A DNA stretch of 64,000 nt from Pseudomonas sp. PDNC002 (lineage in GTDB: Bacteria; Pseudomonadota; Gammaproteobacteria; Pseudomonadales; Pseudomonadaceae). Positions 29,003 to 38,083 of the stretch are shown in pieces. Location: contig NZ_CP070356.1 in assembly GCF_016919445.1 (NCBI RefSeq), positions 3,240,001-3,304,000 on the forward strand, in the 5' to 3' direction. Positions within the stretch are counted from its first letter, which is position 1; every line of letters begins with the position of its first letter. The position numbers and the translations under genes are program-made. The notes beneath the pieces are model-generated. The model searched no databases. It worked only from the letters and a program-made list of their open reading frames with translations, and was not told the origin of the DNA.

Positions 29003-31063
29003 ATGAACGCACATACCCAGGAACTCGCGATGAAAAAGGCCGTTGAAAAACGTCCGACCACCGCGCTGTCTGCCCTCTGGAAGCCGGCGCTGCTGCAGGC
29101 CTTCATCAAGCTCGACCCGCGTCAGCTGCAACGCTCGCCGGTGATGCTGGTGGTGGCCCTGACCGCTGTGCTGACTACCGTGCTGTGCGTCGTGGGCGGC
29201 GACTCGGTACCCACCTTCGTTGCCGTGCAGATCGCCGTGTGGCTGTGGTTCACCGTGCTCTTCGCCAACTTCGCCGAAGCCCTCGCCGAGGGTCGTGGCA
29301 AAGCCCGCGCCGACAGCCTCAAGGCCGGCACCCAGGGCCTGCAGGCCATGCGCATGGCGGTGACCGGCAAGTTCGAGAAAGTCGCCGCCAGCAGCCTGCG
29401 CAAGGGCGATGTGGTGCGCGTCGAAGCCGGCGAGCTGATTCCCGGCGACGGCGAGGTGATCGAAGGCGTGGCGGCGGTCAACGAGGCGGCCATCACCGGT
29501 GAATCCGCGCCGGTGATCCGCGAGTCCGGCGGCGACCGCTCGGCCGTCACCGGCAATACCCGTCTGGTCTCCGACTGGCTGCTGGTGAAGATCACCGCCA
29601 ATCCCGGCGAGTCCACCCTCGACCGCATGATCGCCCTGGTGGAAGGCGCCAAGCGGCAGAAGACGCCCAACGAAGTCGCGCTGGACATCCTGCTGATCGG
29701 CCTGACGCTGATCTTCCTGCTGGTGGTCGTGACCCTGAAGCCCTTCGCCCTGTTCGCTGGCGGCAACCTGCCGCTGGTGTTCCTGGTGGCGCTGCTGGTA
29801 ACCCTGATCCCCACCACCATCGGCGGCCTGCTGTCGGCCATCGGCATCGCCGGCATGGACCGCCTGGTGCGCCTGAACGTCATCGCCAAGTCCGGCCGCG
29901 CCGTGGAAGCGGCGGGGGACGTCCATGTCCTAATGCTCGACAAGACCGGCACCATTACCTTCGGCAACCGCCGCTGCAGCGCGCTGCACACTGCGCCCGG
30001 TGTACAGCCGCTGGAGCTGGCCGAGGGCGCGTTCCTCGCCTCGCTGGCCGATGACACGCCGGAAGGCAAGTCCATCGTTGAGTTCCTGCGCGCGCAGATC
30101 GTCCTGCCGGAGCCGGACCGTAACCGCGTGACGCCGATCGCCTTCAGCGCCGAGACGCGCCTGTCGGGTATCGATATGGACGGTCACGTCTACCGCAAGG
30201 GCGCCGTGGACGCCGCGCTGGCCTTCGTCGGCCTGGGCCGCGCGCAGATGCCGGAGAGTCTCGCCAAGGAGATCGAGCGCATCGCCCAGAGCGGCGGCAC
30301 GCCGCTGCTGGTAGTGGCCGACGGCAAGCTGCTGGGCGCCATTCACCTCAAGGACGTGGTCAAGCCGGGCATTCGCGAGCGCTTCGCCGAACTGCGCCGC
30401 ATGGGCATCCGCACCGTGATGGTGACCGGCGACAACCCGCTGACCGCCGCCGCGATTGCCGCCGAGGCAGGCGTGGATGACGTGATTGCCGAAGCCACGC
30501 CGGAGAAGAAGCTGGCGCGCATCCGCCAGGAACAGGGTGAGGGTCGCATGGTCGCCATGTGTGGCGACGGCGCCAACGATGCCCCGGCCCTGGCGCAGGC
30601 CGATGTCGGCATGGCGATGAACGACGGCACCCAGGCCGCCCGCGAGGCCGCCAACCTGGTGGACCTGGACAGCGACCCGACCAAGCTGCTGGACGTGGTC
30701 CAGGTCGGCAAGGAACTGCTGGTGACCCGTGGCGCGCTGACCACTTTCTCGGTGGCCAACGACGTGGCCAAGTACTTCGCCATTCTTCCCGCGCTGTTCG
30801 CCGGCATCTACCCGCAGCTAGGCGTGCTCAACGTGATGAAGCTGGCCAGCCCGCAGAGCGCCATCCTCTCGGCCATCGTGTTCAACGCGCTGATCATCGT
30901 CGCGCTGATCCCCCTGGCCCTGCGCGGTGTGCGCGTGCAGGCCAGCGACGCCTCGCAGCTGTTGCGACGCAACCTGCTGATCTACGGCGTGGGCGGGCTG
31001 GTCGCGCCGTTCGTGGGGATCAAGGTGATCGACATGATCCTGGTAGCGGTGGGCCTGGCCTGA
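29003..31063 (+). CDS. kdpB: K+-transporting P-type ATPase subunit B
   Basis: KdpB hydrolyses ATP to drive K+ uptake. At 686 residues it has the actuator TGES motif ([11 protein letters not shown]), the phosphorylated Asp313 in [13 protein letters not shown], the nucleotide-domain KG in [23 protein letters not shown], and the hinge [18 protein letters not shown]. Length and motifs are standard. Unlike kdpF-A-B, the gap to kdpC is long (165 bp) and filled with palindromic repeats. Confidence 0.98.
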   Translation: MNAHTQELAMKKAVEKRPTTALSALWKPALLQAFIKLDPRQLQRSPVMLVVALTAVLTTVLCVVGGDSVPTFVAVQIAVWLWFTVLFANFAEALAEGRGKARADSLKAGTQGLQAMRMAVTGKFEKVAASSLRKGDVVRVEAGELIPGDGEVIEGVAAVNEAAITGESAPVIRESGGDRSAVTGNTRLVSDWLLVKITANPGESTLDRMIALVEGAKRQKTPNEVALDILLIGLTLIFLLVVVTLKPFALFAGGNLPLVFLVALLVTLIPTTIGGLLSAIGIAGMDRLVRLNVIAKSGRAVEAAGDVHVLMLDKTGTITFGNRRCSALHTAPGVQPLELAEGAFLASLADDTPEGKSIVEFLRAQIVLPEPDRNRVTPIAFSAETRLSGIDMDGHVYRKGAVDAALAFVGLGRAQMPESLAKEIERIAQSGGTPLLVVADGKLLGAIHLKDVVKPGIRERFAELRRMGIRTVMVTGDNPLTAAAIAAEAGVDDVIAEATPEKKLARIRQEQGEGRMVAMCGDGANDAPALAQADVGMAMNDGTQAAREAANLVDLDSDPTKLLDVVQVGKELLVTRGALTTFSVANDVAKYFAILPALFAGIYPQLGVLNVMKLASPQSAILSAIVFNALIIVALIPLALRGVRVQASDASQLLRRNLLIYGVGGLVAPFVGIKVIDMILVAVGLA

Positions 31064-31076
31064 GGCGCGCGCCTTT

Positions 31077-31192
31077 TCCCCTCACCCTCTCCCAGAGGGA
31101 GAGGGACCGTCCTGAGAGATTGGGAAGCGCCGATCTCGCCGGATACACCGAACAACCCCCTCTCCCTCTGGGAGAGGGCAGGGGCGAGGGTA
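31077..31192. repeat. Inverted pair of family-C repeats inside the kdp operon
   Basis: CCCCTCACCCTCTCCCAGAG with GGAGAGGGACCG, then about 35 nt later CCCCCTCTCCCTCTGGGAGA and GGGCAGGGGCGAGGG, face each other between kdpB and kdpC. Each can form a hairpin, and the two can pair with one another. The placement could uncouple or differentially stabilise the two halves of the message. Confidence 0.85.
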
Positions 31193-31228
31193 AGCCCGCG
31201 CTCCGAACCCAACAGAGGAGCACTCAAC

Positions 31229-31777
31229 ATGTTCAAGCAACTTCGTCCCGCCATCGTTTCCCTTGTCCTGCTCGGGCTGCTCACCGGCGAGGCCTATCCA
31301 CTGGTCGTCACCGCCATCTCCCAGGTCGCCTTCCATGACCAGGCCAACGGTAGCCTGGTGCGCGACCAGAACGGCAACGTGCGTGGCTCGGCGTTGATCG
31401 CGCAGAAGTTCGACGGCGCCCAGTGGTTCCACTCGCGCCCCTCGGCTGGCGACTTCGCCACCATCTCCAGCTCCGCCAGTAACCTCGCCCCGGGCAACCC
31501 GGCCCTGGCCGAGCGTATCGCCAAGGATGCCGCCACCCAGCAGGTCGGCAACCAACCCGTACCCTTGGCGCTGGTCACCACCTCCGGTAGCGGCCTCGAT
31601 CCGCAACTGCCACCGGAAGCCGCGCTGTACCAGGTACCGCGTATCGCGCTGGAACGTGGCGTGCCGGCGGCCAGCCTGATGAAGCTGGTGGAAGATCACA
31701 CCGAACGTCCGCTGATCGGCCCGGCCGTGGTCAACGTGCTGGCGCTGAACATGGCCCTGGCCAGCCTGCCTCGCTAG
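31229..31777 (+). CDS. kdpC: K+-transporting ATPase subunit C
   Basis: KdpC is the single-span periplasmic chaperone-like subunit that raises nucleotide affinity of KdpB. The 182-residue protein has an N-terminal TM helix ([20 protein letters not shown]), [45 protein letters not shown] and NVLALNMAL, all family signatures. GAGGAG precedes the ATG. Confidence 0.97.
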   Translation: MFKQLRPAIVSLVLLGLLTGEAYPLVVTAISQVAFHDQANGSLVRDQNGNVRGSALIAQKFDGAQWFHSRPSAGDFATISSSASNLAPGNPALAERIAKDAATQQVGNQPVPLALVTTSGSGLDPQLPPEAALYQVPRIALERGVPAASLMKLVEDHTERPLIGPAVVNVLALNMALASLPR

Positions 31778-31848
31778 ACTCCAGCGCCAAGTGCCGAGCT
31801 CTGCCACGGCATGTAGAGGAACGCAGTACCGTCCAGCGGCAGAGGACG

Positions 31849-31936
31849 GCTCCCTCTCCCTCCGGGAGACGACTGCATGGATGCAGGAGGTAGGGCGACG
31901 CAGGATGCCAAAGCCGAGGGTTTGGGGTGAGGGGCT
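31849..31936. repeat. Family-C repeat split by a 48-bp insert, between kdpC and kdpD
   Basis: The left half GCTCCCTCTCCCTCCGGGAG and the right half GGGTTTGGGGTGAGGGG, which are contiguous in other copies, are separated here by about 48 bp that includes GACTGCATGGATGCAGGAGG and GGCGACGCAGGATGCC. The insert contains its own palindrome TGCATGGATGCA. It lies in the 214-bp kdpC-kdpD gap. Confidence 0.7.
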
Positions 31937-31991
31937 TTCCAGCTCCCATCCTCTCAGCAGTGGGCGCCATGAGCGCCCCGAGGATACCGAC

Positions 31992-34649
31992 ATGACCGAC
32001 CCCACCCGCGCCGATGCCCTGCTGGCCGACCTGCCTGCCATGGGCCGTGGCCGTCTCAAGGTGTTCCTCGGCGCCGCGCCGGGCGTCGGCAAGACCTACG
32101 CCATGCTTCTGGCCGCACAGAGCCAGCTGCGCCAGGGCGTGAAGCTGCGCGTCGGCATCGTCGAAACCCACGGCCGCGCCGAGACTGAAGCGCTGCTGGC
32201 CGGCCTGCCGCAGCAGGCGCTCAAGCGTTCCGAGTACCGTGGCATCCAACTGGTGGAAATGGACCTGGACGGCCTGCTCGCCGACCCGCCGACGCTGGCG
32301 CTGGTGGACGAACTGGCGCATAGCAACGCTCCCGGCAGCCGCCACGCCAAGCGCTGGCAGGACATCCAGGAACTGCTCTCCGCCGGCATCGACGTCTACA
32401 CCACGGTCAACGTCCAGCACCTGGAAAGCCTCAACGACCACGTCCGCGACATCACCGGCGTGCAGGTGCGCGAAACGGTGCCCGATTGGGTGTTGCAGGA
32501 AGCCTACGAACTGCTGCTGGTGGACCTGCCGCCGCGCGAATTGCTGGAGCGCCTGCGCGAGGGCAAGGTCTACGTGCCCGAGCAGGCGCGCGCCGCCATC
32601 GACGCCTTCTTCAGCCAGACCAACCTCACCGCGCTGCGCGAGTTGGCCATGCAGACCGCCGCCGCGCGGGTCGATGCCGACCTTGCCCATCGCTACCGCC
32701 AGCAGGGCGGCGAGGCGCCCGCCGTGCGTGGGCGCCTGCTGGTCGGCGTGGACGGCGAACACAACGCCGAACGCCTGGTGCGCCACGCCAGCCGCGTGGC
32801 CGAGCGCCGGCATCTGCCCTGGTCGCTGGTGCATGTAGATACAGGCGATGCGCGCAGCGAAGAGTCGCGGATGCAGCTGCAGAGCGCCCAGCAACTGGCC
32901 GAGCGGCTGGGTGGCGATGTCGTCGAACTGCGCGGTGGCGAAGTCGCGCGAACCCTGGTCGAGCACGCCAAGGAACGCCGTGCAACGCTGTTGCTGGTCG
33001 GCCGTTCGCGGCAGCGCTGGTATCGCCAGCTGTTCGGCGGCGGGCTTGCGGCGCGCCTGCTGCGCCTTGGGGATGGCCTGGAGATCAGCGTGCTCGATAG
33101 CGAGGCCGATCTCACCCCGCCCAAGGTCCGCCTGCAAACGCCCTGGCCCTGGGGCAACTACCTGCTCGCCGCCCTGGCCGCTGCCTGCGCCAGTGCCTTG
33201 GCCTGGGCGGTGGCCGGCGTGCTGGAACTGCCGAACATTTCCCTGGTGTTCCTCGCCGCCGTGCTGCTGGTGGCGGTGCGCAGCAGTCTCGGCCCGGCGC
33301 TGGCCTGCGCGGTGCTGTCGTTCATGGCCTACGACTTCCTGTTCATTCCGCCGCACTTTTCCTTCTCCATCCAGCGCGAAGAAGACGTGCTGACCCTGCT
33401 GTTCTTCCTGCTCATGGCCGGCCTCACCGGCAACCTTGCCGCCCGTCAGCGCCGGCAACTGCAAGCGCTGCGGGAGACGCAGGAAGAGACCAGCCAGATG
33501 CTCGACCTGTCGCGCAAGCTCACCGCCGCCACCGACCGCCAGGCGGTGATGGCCGCCGCCGCGCAACAACTGGGTGGCTGGGACGGGCTGGACATCTGCC
33601 TGCTCGGCCGAGTCAACGGTGAATGGAAAGTCGAGGGCGGCCTGAATCGCCCGCTGGAAGATCAGGAGCGTGCCGCCGCCGACTGGGCCTGGCAGCACGA
33701 CCAGCCCGCCGGCCTGGGCACCGGCACCTTGCCGGGCGGGCGCTGGTGGTGGTGGCCGCTGTCCGGCGAGGACGGCCCGCTGGCGCTGCTGGGCGTCAGC
33801 CCGCGCGACGGCCAGCCGCTGCCCGGTTCGCGCCGGCGCCTGCTCGCCGCCCTCGGCCAGCCGCTGGGCCAGGCGCTGGCCCGTGCGCGTCTGGCCGAAG
33901 ACCTGGAAGCCGCGCGCCTGCACGGCGAAACCGAACAACTGCGCAGCGCGTTGCTGGCCTCGGTCAGCCACGACCTGCGCACGCCGCTCACTTCCATGCG
34001 CGGCGCCATCGACAGCCTGCTGGCATTGGGCGACGCGATCCCGCCGCCGGACCGCCGCGAGCTGCTGGAAAGCACCCGCGACGAAGCTGAGCGCCTGGAT
34101 CGCTACATCCAGAACCTGCTGGACATGACCCGCCTGGGCCACGGTGGCCTGAAGCTGTCGCGGGACTGGGTGTCCCCCGGTGACATTGTTGGCAGCGCGC
34201 TCAACCGTCTGCGTGCGGTGGTGGCGCCGTACCGCGTGGAAACCCGCGTGCCGCCAGAACTGCCGCTGCTGTATGTGCATGCCGCGCTGATCGAACAGGC
34301 ACTGGTCAACGTGCTGGAAAACGCCGCGCGCTTCTCGCCGCCGCAAGGCCGCCTGCGGGTGACGGTGGAGCAGGGCGAAGACGAATTGCGCTTCCTGGTC
34401 AGCGACGAAGGACCGGGCATTCCGGCGGCCGAGCGCGAGAAGATCTTCGACATGTTCTACACCGCCGCGCGCGGCGACCGAGGTGGGCAGGGCACCGGGC
34501 TTGGCCTGGCGATCTGCCAGGGCATGGTCGGCGCCCACGGCGGACGGATCACGGTGGAAGACGGCATCGACGGGCGCGGTACGACCCTTGTGCTTCACCT
34601 GCCGTTGCAGCAACAGCCGGACCTGGAGCAGCTTGATGCTGCTGTCTGA
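31992..34649 (+). CDS. kdpD: Osmosensitive K+ sensor histidine kinase KdpD
   Basis: This 885-residue inner-membrane kinase/phosphatase controls KdpE. The N-terminal KdpD domain has a Walker A motif (GAAPGVGKTYAML, about 27-38) and ALVDELAHSNAPGSRH. A universal-stress-protein-like domain, four TM helices (about 385-480), a GAF-like region, HisKA with His660 in ASVSHDLRTPLTSM, and HATPase_c (NVLENAARFS, DEGPGIP, GTGLGLAI) follow. The open frame reaches far upstream through the repeat, but MTDPTRADAL has GAGGA upstream and fits the family start. Confidence 0.97.
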   Translation: MTDPTRADALLADLPAMGRGRLKVFLGAAPGVGKTYAMLLAAQSQLRQGVKLRVGIVETHGRAETEALLAGLPQQALKRSEYRGIQLVEMDLDGLLADPPTLALVDELAHSNAPGSRHAKRWQDIQELLSAGIDVYTTVNVQHLESLNDHVRDITGVQVRETVPDWVLQEAYELLLVDLPPRELLERLREGKVYVPEQARAAIDAFFSQTNLTALRELAMQTAAARVDADLAHRYRQQGGEAPAVRGRLLVGVDGEHNAERLVRHASRVAERRHLPWSLVHVDTGDARSEESRMQLQSAQQLAERLGGDVVELRGGEVARTLVEHAKERRATLLLVGRSRQRWYRQLFGGGLAARLLRLGDGLEISVLDSEADLTPPKVRLQTPWPWGNYLLAALAAACASALAWAVAGVLELPNISLVFLAAVLLVAVRSSLGPALACAVLSFMAYDFLFIPPHFSFSIQREEDVLTLLFFLLMAGLTGNLAARQRRQLQALRETQEETSQMLDLSRKLTAATDRQAVMAAAAQQLGGWDGLDICLLGRVNGEWKVEGGLNRPLEDQERAAADWAWQHDQPAGLGTGTLPGGRWWWWPLSGEDGPLALLGVSPRDGQPLPGSRRRLLAALGQPLGQALARARLAEDLEAARLHGETEQLRSALLASVSHDLRTPLTSMRGAIDSLLALGDAIPPPDRRELLESTRDEAERLDRYIQNLLDMTRLGHGGLKLSRDWVSPGDIVGSALNRLRAVVAPYRVETRVPPELPLLYVHAALIEQALVNVLENAARFSPPQGRLRVTVEQGEDELRFLVSDEGPGIPAAEREKIFDMFYTAARGDRGGQGTGLGLAICQGMVGAHGGRITVEDGIDGRGTTLVLHLPLQQQPDLEQLDAAV

Positions 34650-34689
34650 AAGGCTCAAGCTGGACGCCCCCAGCCAGCCCGGACTGCCG

Positions 34690-35382
34690 ATGAACGCCAG
34701 CGCCGCCACCATTCTGGTCGTCGACGACGAACCGCAGATCCGCAAGTTCCTCCGTATCAGCCTGAGCGCCGGTGGCTACAAGGTGCTGGAAGCCGGTACG
34801 GGCGAGGAAGGCCTGGCCCAGGCCGCGCTGGGGCGCCCGGACCTGGTGGTGCTCGACCTCGGCCTGCCGGACAAGGACGGCCAGGATGTGCTGCGCGAAC
34901 TGCGCGAGTGGTCGCAGGTGCCGGTGCTGGTGCTCTCCGTGCGCGCCAGCGAAAGCGAGAAGGTGCTGGCGCTCGACAGCGGCGCCAACGACTACGTGAC
35001 CAAGCCTTTCGGCATCCAGGAATTCCTGGCGCGCATCCGTGTGCTGCTGCGCCAGGGCGGCAGTGGCGAGACGCAGGAAGCGGTGGTGGCGGTCGGGCCG
35101 CTGAGCGTGGATTTCTCCTACCGCCGGGTGCTGCTCGACGGTGACGAAGTCTCGCTGACGCGCAAGGAGTACGCGGTGCTTTCGACCCTGGCGCGCCATA
35201 TCGGCCGCGTGGTGACGCAGCAGCAACTGCTCAAGGACATCTGGGGGCCGACGCATACCGAGGACACGCACTATCTGCGAGTGGTCGTCGGTCATCTCCG
35301 CCAGAAACTCGCCGACGACCCGACCAACCCGCGCTTCATCGTCACCGAAGCCGGCGTCGGCTACCGCCTGCGCGACGCCTGA
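34690..35382 (+). CDS. kdpE: Kdp operon response regulator KdpE
   Basis: This 230-residue OmpR-type regulator has Asp56 in LVVLDLGLPDKDG, KPFGIQEFLARIRVLLR and a DNA-binding domain (LTRKEYAVLSTLARHIGRVV, THYLRVVVGHLRQKLADDP, ITEAGVGYR in slightly varied form). I used the ATG giving MNASAATILVVDDE, because it matches KdpE length. An in-frame ATG at 34636 overlaps the kdpD end and has a better GGAG site, so the protein could carry 18 extra residues. Confidence 0.94.
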   Translation: MNASAATILVVDDEPQIRKFLRISLSAGGYKVLEAGTGEEGLAQAALGRPDLVVLDLGLPDKDGQDVLRELREWSQVPVLVLSVRASESEKVLALDSGANDYVTKPFGIQEFLARIRVLLRQGGSGETQEAVVAVGPLSVDFSYRRVLLDGDEVSLTRKEYAVLSTLARHIGRVVTQQQLLKDIWGPTHTEDTHYLRVVVGHLRQKLADDPTNPRFIVTEAGVGYRLRDA

Positions 35383-35397
35383 CCACCCAGCTCCCCC

Positions 35398-35425
35398 GTA
35401 GGAGCGGACCTTGTCCGCGAAATCC
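35398..35425. repeat. Single family-A REP-like repeat
   Basis: GTAGGAGCGGACCTTGTCCG followed by CGAAATC lies 16 nt after the kdpE stop. It holds the hairpin GCGGAC-CTT-GTCCGC. It opens a 520-bp gap without recognisable genes. Confidence 0.85.
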
Positions 35426-35537
35426 CGCGCGGCGGAACTCATACTCGCTGGTGGCGGCCGCTGCATCGTGTCCGCGATGTGCGTGCCCCGCGCCGTTGTT
35501 CCCCGCGTCGCGCCGGAGTGTGCGCTGGCTTCCTGTT

Positions 35538-35643
35538 TCGCCCCCTCGGGCGAATCCCTTTTGGCAAACGTCGGATAGCCGCCCTCCCAAAAGGAACCAA
35601 AAAGGCTTGCTCCGGACATCCGGTTTTTCGCTTAGGCGAAAAA
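35538..35643. other. Chain of short hairpins, left part of a structured intergenic element
   Basis: Three clear stems occur in succession: TCGCCC-CCTC-GGGCGA (35538-35553), CCTTTTGG pairing with CCAAAAGG (35557-35594), and TTTTTCGC-TTAG-GCGAAAAA (35624-35643). Between the last two lies a weaker CCGGA/TCCGG. No reading frame here looks like a protein. The stretch leads into the three-way-junction element at 35647. Confidence 0.7.
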
Positions 35644-35646
35644 TTC

Positions 35647-35770
35647 CCTCGTTGAGTCGAAGTTTCAGGGGCCCGAACTAGGCGTCCCCCCCACGACGGG
35701 CCATCCCTGGCCCATCGTGGCTCTCGCGACATCCATGTCGCTCAAGCCCTGAAACTCCAATTCAACGAGG
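35647..35770. other. 124-nt element able to fold as a three-way junction
   Basis: The outer arms at 35647-35670 and 35747-35770 (CCTCGTTGA...GTTTCAGGG and its near-complement, 21 of 24 positions) enclose two hairpins. One is at 35691-35720 (CCACGACGGGCCA with TGGCCCATCGTGG, one G-T-type mismatch pair). The other is at 35726-35741 (GCGACAT-CC-ATGTCGC, perfect). It could be a structured RNA or a palindromic mobile-type repeat. From memory, similar sequences recur in other Pseudomonas genomes and are often mis-annotated as short proteins. Confidence 0.7.
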
Positions 35771-35857
35771 CCTCCTGAACGGGGCGGGCTGGAGCGTGCT
35801 GAGGTTGCTCTGGAAGTCTTCAAAATCCAGAGCCAGAGCGGCGCAGGCCGGGTCTCT

Positions 35858-35880
35858 GTAGGAGCGAGCTTGCTCGCGAA
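35858..35880. repeat. Family-B REP-like repeat
   Basis: GTAGGAGCGAGCTTGCTCGC plus GAA. The hairpin is GCGAGC-TT-GCTCGC. It lies 24 nt beyond the stop codon of the patatin-like gene. Confidence 0.85.
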
Positions 35881-35903
35881 CCGCACGGCACCAGATCAAC
35901 CGA

Positions 35904-36941
35904 TCAATACGGATTCTCCGCCTCATACCGATCCAGCGTATCGCTGGCGATCTGCCGGCCGAGGGCGATGAGCTCCGGCGCCTTGTAGAACTCGAAGAAA
36001 CGGCACACACGCTTGGGCACGTTGATCAGGATGTCCGGCGGGTAGCCGGCGATCTTGTACTGCGCGAGCGACGTCTGCATCACCTCGAAGCTCTGGTTCA
36101 CCAGTTCGAGCAAGGAGGCCGGGCTGCTGCTGTCGATCACGTGGCTGCCGGTGGCCGAACGGGGCGAGCCCTTGGTCTGGGGCGCGGCGGCGGGTTGCTG
36201 CATCTCCGGTTCGGCAGGCTCCTCCGAGGCGGCCGGGACCGGGTGGAGCAGGGCGTCGGCGATCAGCTCCGGTGGGGATTCGCTTTCCCCACGACGGAAG
36301 AAGCTCAGCTTGTTGGACAGGCCGGTGATCACCGCGTCGAAGCGGCCTTTCAGCGCCGCCGGCCGTTCGATCACCGGCAGCGAATACTGGCGCTGGTTGG
36401 TGGCGTTGAGGTTGACCGCGACGATCAGGTCGGCGTGGGTCGAGACCACCGGGACGATCGGCAGCGGGTTGAGCAGGCCGCCATCCACCAGCATGCGGCT
36501 ACCCTGCATGACCGGGGTGAACAGGCTGGGAATCGCCGCGGAGGCGCGCATCGCCTGGTGCAGGCAGCCCTCCTGGAACCAGATTTCCTGCTGGTTGGTG
36601 AGGTCGGTGGCGACCGCGGTGTAGGGGATCGGCAAGTCCTCGATGTTGATCTCGCCGAGCAGTTCGTGAATCTTGCCGAATACCCGCTCGCCGCGAATGG
36701 CGCCGAGGCGGAAGCTGACATCGAGCAGGCGCAAGACGTCGAGATAATCGAGACTTTCCACCCAGTCGCGGTATTCGCGCAGTTTGCCGGCCGCGTAGAT
36801 GCCGCCGATCACCGATCCCATCGAGCAGCCGGCGATGCAGACGATCTCATAGCCGCGCCGTTCGATTTCTTCGATTACGCCAATGTGCGCATAACCGCGG
36901 GCTCCGCCGGAACCAAGCACCAGCGCAATCTGTTTTGACAT
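35904..36941 (-). CDS. Patatin-like phospholipase family protein (PA1640-like, RssA type)
   Basis: This 345-residue protein has a patatin domain: oxyanion loop LGSGGARGYAHIGV (about 9-22), nucleophile Ser40 in AGCSMGSV, and catalytic Asp153 in LVDGGLLNPLP. After about residue 215 comes a low-complexity Pro/Ala/Glu linker (VPAASEEPAEPEMQQPAAA) and a C-terminal conserved segment. No signal peptide is seen, so it is probably cytoplasmic. It lies divergent from selD. The substrate is unknown. Confidence 0.9.
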   Translation of the reverse strand: MSKQIALVLGSGGARGYAHIGVIEEIERRGYEIVCIAGCSMGSVIGGIYAAGKLREYRDWVESLDYLDVLRLLDVSFRLGAIRGERVFGKIHELLGEINIEDLPIPYTAVATDLTNQQEIWFQEGCLHQAMRASAAIPSLFTPVMQGSRMLVDGGLLNPLPIVPVVSTHADLIVAVNLNATNQRQYSLPVIERPAALKGRFDAVITGLSNKLSFFRRGESESPPELIADALLHPVPAASEEPAEPEMQQPAAAPQTKGSPRSATGSHVIDSSSPASLLELVNQSFEVMQTSLAQYKIAGYPPDILINVPKRVCRFFEFYKAPELIALGRQIASDTLDRYEAENPY

Positions 36942-37011
36942 AGGGCAACTCCCCGTTACGAACCTGTCGACGATACGCTGGACGCAACGGTCGAGCCAAG
37001 CCGGCCTTTGC

Positions 37012-37017
37012 TAGAAT
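37012..37017 (+). promoter_or_regulatory. Probable -10 element of selD
   Basis: TAGAAT lies 32 nt before the selD ATG. The region 17 nt upstream (TCGAGC) is a poor -35. The neighbouring divergent gene starts at 36941, leaving 107 bp for both promoters. Confidence 0.45.
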
Positions 37018-37048
37018 CCGGCTCTGATTTCCCCTGCCGGAGCCCGAG

Positions 37049-38083
37049 ATGAGCGAACCGATCCGCCTGACCCAGTACAGCCATGGTGCCGGTTGCGGCT
37101 GCAAGATTTCCCCCAAGGTGCTGGAGGTGATCCTCGCCGGCAGCGGCGCGCAGAACCTCGACCCGAAGCTGTGGGTCGGCAACGCCTCCCGTGATGATGC
37201 CGCTGTTTATGCTATCGACGCCGAACGCGGCGTAGTCTCCACCACCGACTTCTTCATGCCGATCGTCGACGATCCCTTCGATTTCGGCCGCATCGCCGCC
37301 ACCAATGCCATCAGCGACATCTACGCCATGGGCGGCGATCCGCTGATGGCCATCGCCATCCTCGGCTGGCCGGTGAACGTGCTGGCGCCGGAAATCGCCC
37401 GCGAGGTGATCGCCGGCGGCCGCAAGGTCTGCGACGAAGCCGGCATCCCGCTGGCCGGCGGGCATTCCATTGACGCGCCCGAGCCGATCTTCGGCCTGGC
37501 CGTCACCGGGATCGTCGAGAAGCGCTTCATGAAGCGTAATGACACCGCCACCGAAGGCTGCACGCTGTATCTCACCAAACCGCTGGGCATCGGCATCCTT
37601 ACCACCGCCGAGAAGAAGGCCAAGCTGCGCGCCGAGGACGTGGGCGTCGCCCGCGACTGGATGTGCACCCTGAACAAGCCCGGCGCGCGCTTCGGCAAGC
37701 TGGCCGGGGTGAAGGCGATGACCGACGTCACCGGCTTCGGGTTGCTCGGCCATCTGGTGGAAATGGCCGACGGCAGCGGGCTGACCGCCCGCGTCCGCTT
37801 CGATGCCGTACCGCGCCTGGGCAGTGTCGAACATTATCTGGAAGCCGGCTGCGTGCCCGGCGGCACCCTGCGTAACTTCGACAGCTACGGCGAACGCATT
37901 GCACCGTTGCCCGAACTGCGCAAGTTGCTGCTGTGCGATCCGCAAACCAGCGGCGGACTGCTGGTGGCGGTCGCCCCGGAAGGCCAGGCTGAATTCCTCG
38001 CAACTGCCAAGGAACTGGGGCTGGACCTGGCGCCCATCGGCGAACTGGTGGGCCGACAGCGTCACGCGGTCGAGGTGGAGTGA
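37049..38083 (+). CDS. selD: Selenophosphate synthetase (selenide, water dikinase)
   Basis: SelD makes selenophosphate from selenide and ATP. The 344-residue protein has the catalytic segment [11 protein letters not shown], with Cys16 in the position that is Sec in some homologues and Lys19 beside it. [31 protein letters not shown] and [13 protein letters not shown] are family blocks. The ATG is preceded by GGAGCCCGAG. It overlaps mnmH by 4 nt (ATGA), so the product is probably dedicated to tRNA selenation; no selenocysteine biosynthesis gene is in the window. Confidence 0.97.
   Translation: MSEPIRLTQYSHGAGCGCKISPKVLEVILAGSGAQNLDPKLWVGNASRDDAAVYAIDAERGVVSTTDFFMPIVDDPFDFGRIAATNAISDIYAMGGDPLMAIAILGWPVNVLAPEIAREVIAGGRKVCDEAGIPLAGGHSIDAPEPIFGLAVTGIVEKRFMKRNDTATEGCTLYLTKPLGIGILTTAEKKAKLRAEDVGVARDWMCTLNKPGARFGKLAGVKAMTDVTGFGLLGHLVEMADGSGLTARVRFDAVPRLGSVEHYLEAGCVPGGTLRNFDSYGERIAPLPELRKLLLCDPQTSGGLLVAVAPEGQAEFLATAKELGLDLAPIGELVGRQRHAVEVE

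Noticed and set aside
31731-34745. A 1004-codon minus-strand frame opposite kdpD
   Set aside because: KdpD on the plus strand is unmistakable by motif; the antisense frame has no domain and no ribosome site.
35439-35732. A 97-codon minus-strand protein in the kdpE-patatin gap
   Set aside because: It runs through the hairpin chain and the three-way-junction element; similar frames in other pseudomonads look like by-products of a repeated non-coding sequence.
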